Origin: Burkholderia territorii | GTDB taxonomy: Bacteria; Pseudomonadota; Gammaproteobacteria; Burkholderiales; Burkholderiaceae | DNA: 64,000 nucleotides | Direction: 5' to 3' | Assembly (NCBI RefSeq): GCF_902833055.1 | Contig: NZ_CADFEJ010000003.1 | Coordinates: 496,001-560,000 of the forward strand | Shown here: positions 7,425 to 16,516 of the stretch, piece by piece | Position numbering within the stretch: position 1 is the first letter of the stretch | Layout of the letters: the number at the start of each line of letters is the position of its first letter | Position numbers and translations under genes: made by a program | Notes under the pieces: model-generated | What the model was told of the DNA's origin: nothing | The model's database searches: none | The model's input: only the letters and a program-made list of their open reading frames with translations

Positions 7425-8414
7425 CTACAGCCACCCCGCCCGCTTGAAGCGCCACCACAAAGCGAGATCGGCGACGACCATCACCCCGATGCAGCCGTAG
7501 AAGCCGTACTTGAGGTGCAGTTCGGGCATGTTCGCGAAGTTCATCCCGTAGATGCCGGCGATCATCGTCGGTATCGCGAACAGCGCGGCGAACGAGCCGA
7601 GCCGCTTGGTCACTTCGTTTTCGGCGAGCGAAATCATTCCGAGGTTGACCTGGATCGCGGTCACGACCATCTCGCGCCGCCCTTCGATCGTCTTCACGAT
7701 CCGCTGCAGATGGTCGTACACGTCGCGAAAGTAATGCTCCATCCCGCTGCACACTTGCGGGATGCGTCCGCCGGTGAGCTTCGCTAGCGGCTCGATCAGC
7801 GGCGCCGTGTGCTGGTACAGCATCACGAGCCGGCGTTTCAGCGAATAGAGATCCTCGATGATCGCGCGCGACGACGCGGGCGAGGTCTTCGTGAAGATGC
7901 GGTCCTCGAGTTCCTCGAGCTCGTTGCCGAGCGTCTCGAGGATCGGGAAATAGCGGTCGACGACCTGATCCATCAACGCATAGAACACGAACGCCGACCC
8001 TTCCTGCAGCAGATGCGGCTCGCGCTCGCAGCGCTTGCGCACGTCGCGGAAGTCCTGCTCGGTATGATTGCGGATCGACAGCACGTAGTTCGGCCCGACG
8101 AACACGTTCAGCTCGCCGACCTTGAATTCGCCGTCGTCGTCGAGCTCGACCATATGCAGCACCGCGAACAGCGAATCGCCGTACTCCTCGATCTTCGGCC
8201 GCTGGTGCCCCTTGCGGGCATCCTCGAGCGCGAGCTCGTGCAGCCCGAATTCCTCGCCCATCAGCTCGATCTCGTCCGGTGTCGGGTCCTTCAGCGCGAC
8301 CCACACGAAACACTCGGGCTTCGACACGTAGTCGCTGATGGCGTCGATATCGATTTCGGCCAGCTTGCGGCCGTCCTGGTATGCAGCACAGTTGATCAGC
8401 ATGTTGTCCGTCAT
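7425..8414 (-). CDS. corA: CorA-family magnesium/cobalt channel
   Basis: A 329-residue protein of standard CorA length: a large cytoplasmic N-terminal domain and two C-terminal membrane helices, with the signature GMN at residues 290-292 in the loop ahead of the last helix (IYGMNFANMPEL). It forms a pentameric inner-membrane channel for Mg2+, also passing Co2+ and Ni2+. The start MTDNMLINC has no rival within the conserved region. It is transcribed away from the CydX gene with 169 bases between them. Confidence 0.95.
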   Translation of the reverse strand: MTDNMLINCAAYQDGRKLAEIDIDAISDYVSKPECFVWVALKDPTPDEIELMGEEFGLHELALEDARKGHQRPKIEEYGDSLFAVLHMVELDDDGEFKVGELNVFVGPNYVLSIRNHTEQDFRDVRKRCEREPHLLQEGSAFVFYALMDQVVDRYFPILETLGNELEELEDRIFTKTSPASSRAIIEDLYSLKRRLVMLYQHTAPLIEPLAKLTGGRIPQVCSGMEHYFRDVYDHLQRIVKTIEGRREMVVTAIQVNLGMISLAENEVTKRLGSFAALFAIPTMIAGIYGMNFANMPELHLKYGFYGCIGVMVVADLALWWRFKRAGWL

Positions 8415-8583
8415 GTTGCCGTTTTCGCATCAGTTTACCGGTTTGAAGCGCGGGCGGCCCGGCTTGCGCGACACGCCGATATTGGTCATGATCGGACTGC
8501 GTGCACCGCGGCACGCGCACGGCATCGCTTCGACAGACACGCACGGCACGCCCGTGCGGTCCAACCGTCAAGGAGACAGACCC

Positions 8584-8730
8584 ATGTGGTATTTCTCGTG
8601 GATACTCGGCATCGGCGTGGCGCTCGGCTTCGGCATCATCAACGCGATGTGGCTGGAGGCGGAAGTCTTCTCGCGCGGCGACAAGCGCGCCGCCACATCG
8701 CGAACGGATCCGGGGAGCCGGCATTCGTGA
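8584..8730 (+). CDS. cydX: CydX/YbgT-type small subunit of cytochrome bd oxidase, orphan
   Basis: A 48-residue single-helix protein starting MWYFSWILGIGVALGFGI. It keeps the residues conserved in CydX: Tyr3, Trp6, Gly9 and Glu25 (in MWLEAE). CydX stabilises heme binding in cytochrome bd and is normally encoded right after cydB. Here no cydA or cydB is present on either side; corA lies upstream. A strong AAGGAGA ribosome binding site supports translation. Its stop overlaps the next gene's GTG start (GTGA), so the two are coupled. The tail after residue 30 is polar and not conserved in the family. Confidence 0.85.
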   Translation: MWYFSWILGIGVALGFGIINAMWLEAEVFSRGDKRAATSRTDPGSRHS

Positions 8731-9344
8731 CGCACCTGGTGTTCTTCTGCGGTCATGCCGGCACCGGCAAGACCACGCTCGCGAAGCGGCTGATCGGGCC
8801 GCTGATGCGCGCGACCGGCGAAGCATTCTGCCTGCTCGACAAGGACACGCTCTACGGCCGCTACAGCTCGGCCGCGATGGGCGCCCTCACCTCCGATCCG
8901 AACGATCGCGACAGCCCGCTCTACCTGAAGCACCTGCGGGACCCCGAGTACCAGGGCCTGCTCGACACGGCCCGCGAGAACCTCGCGCTCGGCATCGGCG
9001 TGCTCGTGGTCGGCCCGCTGTCGCGCGAAGTGCGGGATCGCCGCATCCTCGACCGCAGGTGGCTCGGCATCGGGCCGGAGGTCGCGTTGACGGTCGTGTG
9101 GGTTCATACCGCGGAAGACGTCGCGCGCCAGCGGATCGTCGCGCGCGGCAATCCGAACGACGCATACAAGCTCGCGCACTGGGACGAATACCGGCAACGC
9201 CGCTTCGTGCCGACCGGCCGCGAGTGCGACGGCATCGTGATGTTCGACAACACCGCGCCGTCCGACGCGGACATCGATGCGCTGCTGCGCCGCATCGCAC
9301 CGCACACGCCGCAGTCGACGATCGTCCCGCCCTTGCCCGCCTGA
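8727..9344 (+). CDS. P-loop ATPase/kinase-like protein
   Basis: A 205-residue cytoplasmic protein with Walker A GHAGTGKTT near the N terminus (about residues 9-17), then DKDTLYGRY and a later VTVVWVHTAEDVARQRIVARG. This is the layout of zeta-toxin/AAA_33-type small-molecule kinases. No substrate can be assigned. The GTG start at 8727 overlaps the cydX stop by four bases, so the pair is translationally coupled, and GGGGAG lies upstream. An in-frame extension far upstream runs through corA antisense and is discarded. Confidence 0.8.
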   Translation: MTHLVFFCGHAGTGKTTLAKRLIGPLMRATGEAFCLLDKDTLYGRYSSAAMGALTSDPNDRDSPLYLKHLRDPEYQGLLDTARENLALGIGVLVVGPLSREVRDRRILDRRWLGIGPEVALTVVWVHTAEDVARQRIVARGNPNDAYKLAHWDEYRQRRFVPTGRECDGIVMFDNTAPSDADIDALLRRIAPHTPQSTIVPPLPA

Positions 9345-9394
9345 GCGGCGCGCATCTCCCTGCTCTTGCCTGCCGCCATGCGCTTCGACGCGCG

Positions 9395-9433
9395 CAAAAA
9401 ACAACGCCGGAAGCGCTGTTGCGCTCCCGGCGT
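9395..9433 (-). terminator. Rho-independent terminator of the saccharopine-dehydrogenase-like gene
   Basis: The inverted repeat ACGCCGGAAGCGC / GCGCTCCCGGCGT (one mismatch, four-base loop) is followed on the minus strand by TGTTTTTT. It lies 30 bases after the stop codon and is also placed to end the convergent kinase-like gene. Confidence 0.75.
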
Positions 9434-9462
9434 CGTACGGCCCTCGTGCCTTAGACCCGTCG

Positions 9463-10563
9463 TCAGGCGACTTCGTGCACGCGCTCCATCGTGCCGCCTT
9501 CGTACAGCTTGCCGAAACGGTTCGCGAGGAACGCCTTCAGCGACACCTTTTCCTGCGGGATGAAACCGTTCTGCGGCAGCTTCTTTTCGCGGAACAGATC
9601 CAGCACCGCGCACATCGCGCCGGCCGTCGTGATCTGGATCGCGCTCATGTGCATTCCGCACACGTCCTTCGCGAAGATCTTGCGCGTGAACACGTCCTGC
9701 ACGAGCTGGCCATCCTTCACGCCCGTCACCGTGACGAACACGAGCACGACGTCCTGCTTCGTCGACGGCACCGCGCGGCGCATGATCGACTTCAGCGTGT
9801 CGCGATCGCTCGACAGGCGCAGGTCCTCGAGGAGGAACTGCACAAGTTCGCGATGGCCCGGATAGCGCACCGACTTGTAGTCGAGCGTCTCGACCTTGCC
9901 CGACAGCGTCTCGCACAGCGTGCCAAGGCCGCCCGACGTGTTGAACGCTTCGTATTCGGTGCCGTCGAGCGAGAAGTGCTCGAGGCCTTCGAGCGGCTGC
10001 ACCCACTGCTTGCGGCCGTCGCGGATCGCTTCGCACGGCTGGCAGTATTCGTTGATCAGACCGTCGACACTCCACGTCAGGTTGTACTTCAGCGCGTTGG
10101 TCGGATACTCGGGCAGCGCGCCCACGCGCATCTTCACGTCGCGCACCTCGCTGAAGCCGTTCACGAGTTCGTGCGCGGCGATGCCGATGAAGCCCGGCGC
10201 GAGGCCGCACTGCGGCATGAACGCACGATCCGAACCTTCCGCCAGTTCGCGGATCGCGTGAGTCGCGCGCACGTCTTCGGTCAGGTCGAAGTAATGGACG
10301 CCGGCAGCCTTGGCCGCTGCGGCAACGTTGACCGCGAGGTAGTACGGCAGCGCGTTGACGAGCGCATCGAAGCCCTTCACGGCTTCGCGGATCGCATTGG
10401 CGTCGGCCGAATCGACACGCTGCGTCGCGATGCCTTCACGCGACAGCTTGGCGAGCGCATCCGCGTCGCGGTCGAACGCGACCACTTCGTAGTCGCCCGT
10501 TTCACGCAGCATGTGAGCAATGGTGTGACCGATCAGACCTGCGCCGACGATGGCGATTTTCAT
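9463..10563 (-). CDS. Saccharopine dehydrogenase-family NAD(P) oxidoreductase
   Basis: A 366-residue protein with an N-terminal Rossmann fold (KIAIVGAGLIGHTIAHML, glycine motif at residues 7-12), an acidic residue after the second strand (AFDRD) and the long C-terminal catalytic half of the saccharopine dehydrogenase / lysine 6-dehydrogenase family. It probably oxidises an amino acid or a lysine-derived intermediate; the exact substrate is not readable. The ATG at 10563 has GGAGA upstream. An upstream in-frame ATG at 10614 lacks one. An Lrp/AsnC regulator lies 457 bases upstream on the same strand, consistent with amino-acid-responsive control. Confidence 0.8.
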   Translation of the reverse strand: MKIAIVGAGLIGHTIAHMLRETGDYEVVAFDRDADALAKLSREGIATQRVDSADANAIREAVKGFDALVNALPYYLAVNVAAAAKAAGVHYFDLTEDVRATHAIRELAEGSDRAFMPQCGLAPGFIGIAAHELVNGFSEVRDVKMRVGALPEYPTNALKYNLTWSVDGLINEYCQPCEAIRDGRKQWVQPLEGLEHFSLDGTEYEAFNTSGGLGTLCETLSGKVETLDYKSVRYPGHRELVQFLLEDLRLSSDRDTLKSIMRRAVPSTKQDVVLVFVTVTGVKDGQLVQDVFTRKIFAKDVCGMHMSAIQITTAGAMCAVLDLFREKKLPQNGFIPQEKVSLKAFLANRFGKLYEGGTMERVHEVA

Positions 10564-11020
10564 GCGCTTATCTCCTGATGATGAGTTTGGTGTTGGTGTA
10601 CGGCGTCGAGCCATGAACACAGTTTAGGGACGCTCAAAATCAGTTCCAAGACGAAGAATGATGCGAAACGACCGTTTAATTCGACGATATGACGACGCAT
10701 TTCGTCACAATGACCAGATCATCTAAAAATCGCGTATATGGCGGGTCGGAAACGGACAGCGACGAGCGCGTTTGGATGGGTAGGCAGGAAGGAACGATCA
10801 CGCAACGCGGGACATGCGCCGGCAAATCAATCGTTGCGCGCGCCCAGCCCGGCATCCGGCGCAACGCGCTCGCGGGCAGATCGGCGACGCAATGCTCCAC
10901 CACGCAGCGTGCGCCGGCGGCGGACATCAAGGAAAGGGAAAGAAAGAGAAAACTGCGCGATGAAGCGAATCGCGCTGCGGCGTCACGCGCCACACCCGCG
11001 GCGACACCGCATGCGACGCA
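10564..11020. other. Intergenic region between the Lrp gene and the dehydrogenase
   Basis: No convincing gene. The first 120 bases upstream of the dehydrogenase are AT-richer and could hold its promoter and Lrp sites. A purine-rich run (GGAAAGGGAAAGAAAG) lies near 10930-10950. I found no clear operator or RNA element. Confidence 0.4.
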
Positions 11021-11485
11021 TCATCCGCCGATCGTGCCGCGATCGATCTTGCGCGACAGGATGATCGACGTCGTCGTGCGCTCGACGCCTTCGAGCGTGC
11101 CGATCTGATCGAGCAGATCGTTGAGCCGCTCCGGCGAATCCGCACGCAGCCACGCGACGTAGTCGTATTCGCCGCTCACCGCGCACAACAGCTGCACCTC
11201 GGGCATCCGGTCGAGCTTGCGCAACACGTCCTTGCCGAACTTGGGCGTCAGGATGATGCCGACGTACGCATAAATGCTTGCATCGAGCACGTCCTGCCCG
11301 AGTCGCACGCTATATCCGGCAATTACGTTGGTGCGCTCGAGCCGCGCGATGCGCGCGACGACCGTCGTGCGTGCGACGTCGAGCTGTCGCGCGAGATCGG
11401 CGACGCTTGCGCGCGCATCGGCTTGCAGCAGCGCGACGAGTTGCCGGTCGAGGTCGTCGAGTTGGTCGAGGCGAGGTGGACGCAT
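11021..11485 (-). CDS. Lrp/AsnC-family transcriptional regulator
   Basis: A 154-residue protein of typical family length. The N-terminal helix-turn-helix spans about residues 10-60 (DRQLVALLQADARASVADLA, then TTVVARIARLE), and a RAM ligand-binding/oligomerisation domain follows (YVGIILTPKFGKDVLRKL to ERTTTSIILS). It is expected to sense an amino acid and regulate catabolic genes, with the neighbouring dehydrogenase as the obvious candidate target. I chose the ATG giving MRPPRLDQLDDLDRQ. Longer in-frame extensions run into non-conserved basic sequence. No clear ribosome binding site is visible. Confidence 0.88.
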   Translation of the reverse strand: MRPPRLDQLDDLDRQLVALLQADARASVADLARQLDVARTTVVARIARLERTNVIAGYSVRLGQDVLDASIYAYVGIILTPKFGKDVLRKLDRMPEVQLLCAVSGEYDYVAWLRADSPERLNDLLDQIGTLEGVERTTTSIILSRKIDRGTIGG

Positions 11486-11821
11486 GAGGCTGGGCCGGCG
11501 AGCATCGCACCGGCGAAGTGGAACGTGACGCGATGATAGCGCCGAACGCCGGTGCGCCCAATCGGCATCGCACGGTCGCGGGCCCGCGCATTCGCATCGC
11601 CCGCCTCGTTCGCGTGCGGCGGCCGACGTGTCGATCGAACGCCGTCGACGGTGGCCAGCCGCCATGTCCCTTTCAATTTCGATTCGTTTCGGATGTAAGC
11701 AAGTGTCGCTTTCGCTGCCGCACGATACGCAACGTGCTACTAATAACGGGCGACACGAGTTGCGCGCTCGCGGCATCGGCCGCCGCGCCCGCTCGCACGA
11801 CACCACCCCGGAGAGCCAACC
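11486..11821. other. Divergent intergenic region (Lrp / Spy-like)
   Basis: No gene seen. It should contain the promoters of the two divergent genes. The part around 11680-11710 is AT-richer. No clear -35/-10 pair or palindrome could be assigned. Confidence 0.35.
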
Positions 11822-12346
11822 ATGAAGAAGATCTCGCTCACCCTCGCCACGCTCGCCGTTGCGGCCAGCGCATTCGCGCAAACTCCGCCGCAACCGCAGA
11901 CGCCCGCGTCTGCCCCGAGCGCCGAACAGCGCGCGGCGCGCCACGAAGCGCGCATCGAGCAGCGCATCCAATACCTGCACGACCAGTTGAAGATCACGTC
12001 GGCGCAGGAGCCGCAATGGAAGACGTTCGCCGACACGATGCGTGAAAACGGCGACACGATGGGCCGCCTCTACCGCGCGCGAATGGAAAGCCGCAACGTG
12101 TCCGCCGTCGACGACATGAAGCAGTACGCGGAGCTCGCGCAGGCGAACGCGGATGGCGCGAAAAAACTCGCCGACGCATTCGCGCCGCTGTACGACAGCT
12201 TCCCGGCCGACCAGAAGGCACTCGCCGACACGACGTTCCGCAGCTGGCTGCATCATGGCGGCGAACACCGAGGCAAGGGCAAGACGGGGAGCAAGGAAGG
12301 CAAGGCAGCCGCCGCGCCGGCCGCCAGCGCGCCCGCGCAACCCTGA
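11822..12346 (+). CDS. Spy/CpxP LTXXQ-type periplasmic protein
   Basis: A 174-residue protein with a cleavable signal peptide (MKKISLTLATLAVAASAFAQ), then a mostly helical, charged region with a degenerate LTXXQ motif (LKITSAQEPQWKTF) and a second, weaker repeat. The tail is Lys/Ala/Pro-rich and probably disordered. Spy and CpxP are cradle-shaped periplasmic proteins acting in envelope stress, as chaperone or sensor inhibitor. Which of these applies here is not shown. The downstream gene follows on the same strand after 130 bases. Confidence 0.85.
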   Translation: MKKISLTLATLAVAASAFAQTPPQPQTPASAPSAEQRAARHEARIEQRIQYLHDQLKITSAQEPQWKTFADTMRENGDTMGRLYRARMESRNVSAVDDMKQYAELAQANADGAKKLADAFAPLYDSFPADQKALADTTFRSWLHHGGEHRGKGKTGSKEGKAAAAPAASAPAQP

Positions 12347-12476
12347 CGCGCCCCGCGCCGGCGTCGCGCTGCCCGTCGGGGCCGAACGGCGTCGCGCATC
12401 CCGCAGGAACCCGGCGAGCCACACGGCACGCCGGATTCGGGATAAGCTCCCGCCTTTTCCCGCACTTCCCGCTGCC

Positions 12477-12908
12477 ATGCTCGAACTCAAGCACATCGAT
12501 CTGCGTACCGACCCGCAGGCCCGTCGCGTCGTGAAGGACGAAACCGTCACGGTCGCATTCGCGCAGGCCGACGGCGAACTGATGAGCCTCGAAGGCCCGA
12601 ACCGCTATGTCGCGGGCGACGCGCTGATCACCGGCTCGACCGGCGACCGCTGGGTCGTGTCGCGCGCACGCTTCGATGCGAAGTACCTGCCCGCCGATGA
12701 CGCACTCGCGCACGGTGCGCCGGGCGCCTACCGCAACCGCCCGGCCGTCGTGCTCGCCCGCCGGATGGACGAACCGTTCACGATCGCCCGCTCGGAAAAC
12801 GGCGACACGCTGCGCGGCGTCGCCGGTGACTGGGTGATGCAGTATGCGCCCGGCGACTACGGCGTCGTCCAGGCGCAGCGTTTCGCGCAGGTCTATCGCG
12901 ACGCGTAA
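12477..12908 (+). CDS. Conserved PGDYG-motif protein of unknown function
   Basis: A 143-residue soluble protein starting MLELKHIDLRTDPQARRV. It has a mixed alpha/beta pattern and ends with WVMQYAPGDYGVVQAQRFAQVY, a PGDYG motif also seen twice in looser form (VAGDALITGSTGDRWVV). I recognise it only as a small bacterial family of unknown role, possibly ligand binding. The ATG at 12477 begins the conserved part. Further in-frame sequence upstream is low-complexity and discarded. Confidence 0.7.
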   Translation: MLELKHIDLRTDPQARRVVKDETVTVAFAQADGELMSLEGPNRYVAGDALITGSTGDRWVVSRARFDAKYLPADDALAHGAPGAYRNRPAVVLARRMDEPFTIARSENGDTLRGVAGDWVMQYAPGDYGVVQAQRFAQVYRDA

Positions 12909-12960
12909 CGCGTAACGCGAGACGCCGGCATCGCGCCGGCGCGCGCGTTCACGTCGACAT

Positions 12961-13323
12961 TCAGGCGAAGTCTTCGTCGAGCTCGAGCTCCGCTTCACGC
13001 TCGACGGCCTCGCCGGCTGCGTGCCGCTCCTCGAGCGAGCCCAGCATCGCTTCCGCATACGCATGCAGCACCGCATGGCTGCGGGCGCGCTGCATCGGCC
13101 TGAGCGCCAGATAGCGCGCCAGCGCGGCCGGCACGATGCGGATGTCGAGCGTCATCCGTTTCGGCGTGGATCCGAAACGCATCGCGAGCCACTGCACGGA
13201 CAGGAAACGCCCGCGTTCGTCGCTGCTTTCGACAAAACGCGTCTGCTCCGGAAAGAGATCGCAGATCACGCGCGAGAGCGCGTCGAATTCGGCGCTCTGG
13301 CAGTCGATCAGATAGTCGTCCAT
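12961..13323 (-). CDS. Small conserved protein of unknown function
   Basis: A 120-residue soluble protein starting MDDYLIDCQSAEFDALSRVI and ending in an acidic tail (EREAELELDEDFA). A central strand-rich part (RFLSVQWLAMRFG, then RMTLDIRIVPAALARYLAL) is followed by helices. I do not recognise a characterised family; it may belong to one of the Burkholderia-type DUFs. It begins 13 bases after the YhfC-like gene ends on the same strand, so the two are probably co-transcribed. The start at 13323 avoids a nine-residue basic extension. Confidence 0.65.
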   Translation of the reverse strand: MDDYLIDCQSAEFDALSRVICDLFPEQTRFVESSDERGRFLSVQWLAMRFGSTPKRMTLDIRIVPAALARYLALRPMQRARSHAVLHAYAEAMLGSLEERHAAGEAVEREAELELDEDFA

Positions 13324-13336
13324 TCCGCCTCTCCCG

Positions 13337-14125
13337 TCAGGCCGCCGCACGCGGCGACCGGCACGTCTTCACCAGCACGGCGACCAGGATCGCGGCCAGC
13401 ATGAAATACACGGCCTCGAGCCATCCGGCAGGCAGCACGCGCACCTGATACAGCAGCGCCGGCGCGACCGCGAGCGCATGCAGCACGATCGCGAGCGGCA
13501 GCACGCCCGCGCGGCCGGCGCGCACGCCGCGCCAGACCAGCACCGACAGCGCGAGTTGCACCACGAACGCCGAGCAACGCTCGAGCAGCAACAGCAGCAT
13601 CGACTGCGCCGACAGCGTCGCCAGCATCACGTGCAGCCTCACGACGGTATCGCCCGGCAGGTCCGCGAGCTGCGTCTCGAGCTGGCCGCGGCTCGCGAGC
13701 CATGCCAGATACGACCACTGGCCCCATACGAGCACGCCGACGAACCAGGCTTCGGCGCCGGCATGGCCGATTCCGTAGCCGATACCGCGCCCGTCGCCGG
13801 CCGACGCACCGTAGCGGCGGTTCAGGAACCGGATCCCGAGATAGCGGCCGAGCTCCTCGAACACGGCGGTCGCGAGTGCGCTGTACGCGACGAACGCGAG
13901 CGGCTGCGTGAGCCAGCCGCCGGCGGGCGTCTGGCTCAGCACGAGGCCGTGAAATGCACGTTCGACGATCATCGCGAACAGCGTGAAGACGGCGACCCCG
14001 ACAATCGTGTCGCGGCGGTCGAGCGAGAGTGGCTTGCGCAGGAAGCGGAACAGAACGAACGGCAGTAGCGCGATGATCAGCGTGGCAGCGATCAGCACCG
14101 CCAGCGTGACGGGAGCGACAGTCAT
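13337..14125 (-). CDS. YhfC-family intramembrane glutamic protease-like protein
   Basis: A 262-residue integral membrane protein with about seven hydrophobic helices. Motifs match the YhfC/CPBP-type glutamic intramembrane proteases: FEELGRYLGIRFL (paired Glu and Arg, about residues 90-102), GIGYGIGHAGAEAW (His and Glu) and a late PLAIVLHALAVAP (His). Relatives cleave or bind membrane substrates, but none is known for this protein. It precedes the small unknown gene in an apparent two-gene unit. The start MTVAPVTLAVLI leads directly into the first helix. Confidence 0.75.
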   Translation of the reverse strand: MTVAPVTLAVLIAATLIIALLPFVLFRFLRKPLSLDRRDTIVGVAVFTLFAMIVERAFHGLVLSQTPAGGWLTQPLAFVAYSALATAVFEELGRYLGIRFLNRRYGASAGDGRGIGYGIGHAGAEAWFVGVLVWGQWSYLAWLASRGQLETQLADLPGDTVVRLHVMLATLSAQSMLLLLLERCSAFVVQLALSVLVWRGVRAGRAGVLPLAIVLHALAVAPALLYQVRVLPAGWLEAVYFMLAAILVAVLVKTCRSPRAAA

Positions 14126-14179
14126 GAATTTCCTTGTTCGAGGCAGCGCACCTGACGCGCTGCGTGCCCCGAATGATAC

Positions 14180-15223
14180 TCAGCTTGCGGTCGACGCGCG
14201 CGCGATCAGCTCGCCCGGCAGCAACGCGACGCGCACGTCGCCCACCGCGCCGTCGATGCGCTCGTGCACGAATTCGACGGCCTTGTAGCCGATCTCGTAG
14301 GTCGGCTGGCGAATCGTCGTGATGCCGATCAGCTCGGCCCACTCCGGATCGTCGATCGACAGCAGCGCGGCCTTTTCCTGCCACGCCGCGCCGAACCGCG
14401 CGCGCAGATGGCGCGCGATCGCGAGCGCGACCGGCGCGTTCGCGGCGAACAGTGCGGCACGCACGCCGCGCCGCGTGGCGTCGTCGATGCGCGCGTCGAG
14501 GTCGGCCAGCGCCGCCCCGACCGCGGCGGGCTCGTTCAGGTCGAGCACGACCGTCGGCGGCACCGGCAGCCCGCGCGCGCCGAGCGCCGCGCGGAACGCG
14601 GCCTCGCGCAGGCGCCGCGAGCTCACACGTTCGAACGGCTGCACGACGAAATGGACCGCGTCGAAGCCGCTCGCGACCAGATGGGCGATCGCCGTCTCGA
14701 TCGCGTCGGTATTGTCGAGGCCGATCAGGTCGGCCTCGAAGCCCTCGACCGTCCGGTCGACGAGCACCGCCGGAATGCCGGCGCCGCGCAGCGGGCGCAA
14801 CACGTCTTCCTCCGCGCCGAGCGCGTTGACGATCAGCCCCTCGACCCGGTACGTCGTGAGCAGCTGCAGGAAGCGCCGCTCCATCTCGACCTCGTTGGCC
14901 GCGTGACAGATGAGCGGCATGTAGCCGAGCGCGTGGCACGCGGCCTCGACGCCTTGCAGCACTTCGACGGTGTACGGATTGGTCAGGTCGGCCGCGAGCA
15001 TGCCGAGCAGCCGGTTGCGGCCGCGCTTCAGCCCGCGCGCCATCTGGTTCGGCCGATAGTTCAGACGCGCGATCGCCGTCTCGATCCGCTGGCGCAGATC
15101 GGCGGACAGCACGTGCGTCTCGCCGTTCAGATAGCGCGAAACGCTGGTCTTGCCCGTGCCGGCTTCGCGGGCGACGTCGCTGATCGTCGCCGGACGCTGC
15201 GTGGAAGGTTGCGAATCGCTCAA
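14180..15223 (-). CDS. ptxS: LacI-family repressor, PtxS-type, of the 2-ketogluconate operon
   Basis: A 347-residue LacI-family protein: helix-turn-helix ISDVAREAGTGKTSVSRYLN (residues 14-33), hinge NYRPNQMARGLKRGRN, and a periplasmic-binding-like sensor domain beginning LLGMLAADLTNPY. Its place beside kguEKTD, together with a palindrome matching PtxS sites upstream of kguE, identifies it as the 2-ketogluconate-responsive repressor. In Pseudomonas ptxS precedes kguE. Here it lies 322 bases beyond kguD on the same strand, with a stem-loop between, so it may have its own promoter. Confidence 0.85.
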   Translation of the reverse strand: MSDSQPSTQRPATISDVAREAGTGKTSVSRYLNGETHVLSADLRQRIETAIARLNYRPNQMARGLKRGRNRLLGMLAADLTNPYTVEVLQGVEAACHALGYMPLICHAANEVEMERRFLQLLTTYRVEGLIVNALGAEEDVLRPLRGAGIPAVLVDRTVEGFEADLIGLDNTDAIETAIAHLVASGFDAVHFVVQPFERVSSRRLREAAFRAALGARGLPVPPTVVLDLNEPAAVGAALADLDARIDDATRRGVRAALFAANAPVALAIARHLRARFGAAWQEKAALLSIDDPEWAELIGITTIRQPTYEIGYKAVEFVHERIDGAVGDVRVALLPGELIARASTAS

Positions 15224-15545
15224 GTCGTGCCTCGCGACGTACGATCCGCGCCGCTTCGTGTGCGGACGGACCTTTGTTGTTGGATACGGAAGCCACCCGG
15301 CGGACGCCGCCGCTTCCCTGCTTCGCGGTCGATCGAAGCCGGCGCATTCGCGCCCGCCCCGCTCGCCCGAGCCGCACGGCGATCGGCCGCGCCGGACCTG
15401 GCACGGATGCCCGCCGCCGGACGCCGCCGGCCGCGCGGCCGGTTCGTCGATGCGACGAGCGGGCGATCATAACGCAGCCTGCCCTCGCGCACCAAGATCA
15501 TCGCCTCTAACCCGGCCGGCGCCCCAGCCGGCCGATCGCCGCCGC
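15224..15545. other. Intergenic region between kguD and ptxS
   Basis: Apart from a stem-loop just after kguD, I see no gene and no second copy of the PtxS palindrome. A ptxS promoter probably lies here but could not be located. Confidence 0.35.
15513..15534 (-). terminator. Stem-loop after kguD
   Basis: CGGCCGGC and GCCGGCCG form an eight-base perfect stem with a six-base loop, 11 bases after the kguD stop. There is no T-run, so termination may be partial or Rho-assisted. Confidence 0.4.
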
Positions 15546-16511
15546 TCAGCCGCGCACGAGCGCGTCGGGATTCACGAGGTTCGTGCGCAGCGTGCCGGCC
15601 AGCGCGCCGATCAGGTTTTCCGCGGCGCAGCGCGCCATCGCATGGCGCGTCTCGTGCGTCGCCGAACCGATGTGCGGCAGCGCGACGACGTTGCTCATCC
15701 GCAGCAAAGGCGAATCCGCCGCCAGCGGCTCCTTCTCGAACACGTCGAGCCCCGCGCCGCGAATCGTGCCCGCCTGAAGCGCCTCGATCAGCGCGGCCTC
15801 ATCCACCACCGGGCCGCGCGATGCGTTGATCAGGATCGCGCCGCGCTTCATCTTCGCGAATTCGGCCGCGCCGATCAGGTGATGCGTTTGCGGCGACAGC
15901 GGCACCTGCAGGCACACGAAATCCGACTGCGCGAGGAGTTCGTCGAGCGACACGCGACGGGCGCCGTACCGAGCCTCGGCTTCGGCATGCGCGGAACGAT
16001 TCGTGTACAGCACCTGCATCCGGAAGCCGAGCGCCGCGCGGCGCGCGACCGCGCCGCCGATCCGCCCGAGCCCGACGATGCCGAGCGTCTTGCCCTGCAC
16101 GTCGGTGCCGTACAGGTCCGGGCCGATGCTGCGGTGCCAGTTGCCGGCCTTCACCCACTCCGCCAGTTCGACCACGCGCCGCGCGGACGCGAGGATCAGC
16201 GAGAACACGGTATCGGCGGTCGATTCCGTCAACACGTCCGGCGTATGCGCGAGCACGATGCCGCGCCGCGTGAGATCCGCGACGTCGAAGTTGTCGTAGC
16301 CGACCGAGATCGTCGACCAGGCCTTCAGGCGCGGCGCGCGATCGAGCATCTGCGGCGTGACCTTCAGGCTCGCACCGATCGCGCCGTCCGCGTCGCCGAG
16401 GGCATCGGCAAGCGCGTCGGCGCCGTCGGCCTGCACGACGTCCGCCTGCTCGCGCAGATACGCGAGCACGTCATCGGGCAGCGGCTTGTACGCGACGATA
16501 CGAGGCTTCAT
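15546..16511 (-). CDS. kguD: 2-ketogluconate-6-phosphate reductase (D-2-hydroxyacid dehydrogenase)
   Basis: A 321-residue NAD(P)-dependent D-2-hydroxyacid dehydrogenase. The nucleotide-binding motif GLGRIG lies at 147-152, and the catalytic triad is Arg232 (SRG), Glu261 (EKEP) and His280 (LPHIGS). In the kgu pathway it reduces 2-keto-6-phosphogluconate to 6-phosphogluconate in the cytoplasm. Two ATGs compete. The one at 16520 overlaps the kguT stop (ATGA), but the one at 16511 has better spacing to AAGGA, so I chose it. General glyoxylate/hydroxypyruvate reductase is the alternative activity of this family. Confidence 0.88.
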   Translation of the reverse strand: MKPRIVAYKPLPDDVLAYLREQADVVQADGADALADALGDADGAIGASLKVTPQMLDRAPRLKAWSTISVGYDNFDVADLTRRGIVLAHTPDVLTESTADTVFSLILASARRVVELAEWVKAGNWHRSIGPDLYGTDVQGKTLGIVGLGRIGGAVARRAALGFRMQVLYTNRSAHAEAEARYGARRVSLDELLAQSDFVCLQVPLSPQTHHLIGAAEFAKMKRGAILINASRGPVVDEAALIEALQAGTIRGAGLDVFEKEPLAADSPLLRMSNVVALPHIGSATHETRHAMARCAAENLIGALAGTLRTNLVNPDALVRG

Positions 16512-16516
16512 TGTTT

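Noticed and set aside
10689..11108. Open frame in the gap upstream of the saccharopine-dehydrogenase-like gene
   Set aside because: Product is basic and repetitive without any domain pattern, and it overlaps the 3' end of the Lrp gene in antisense.
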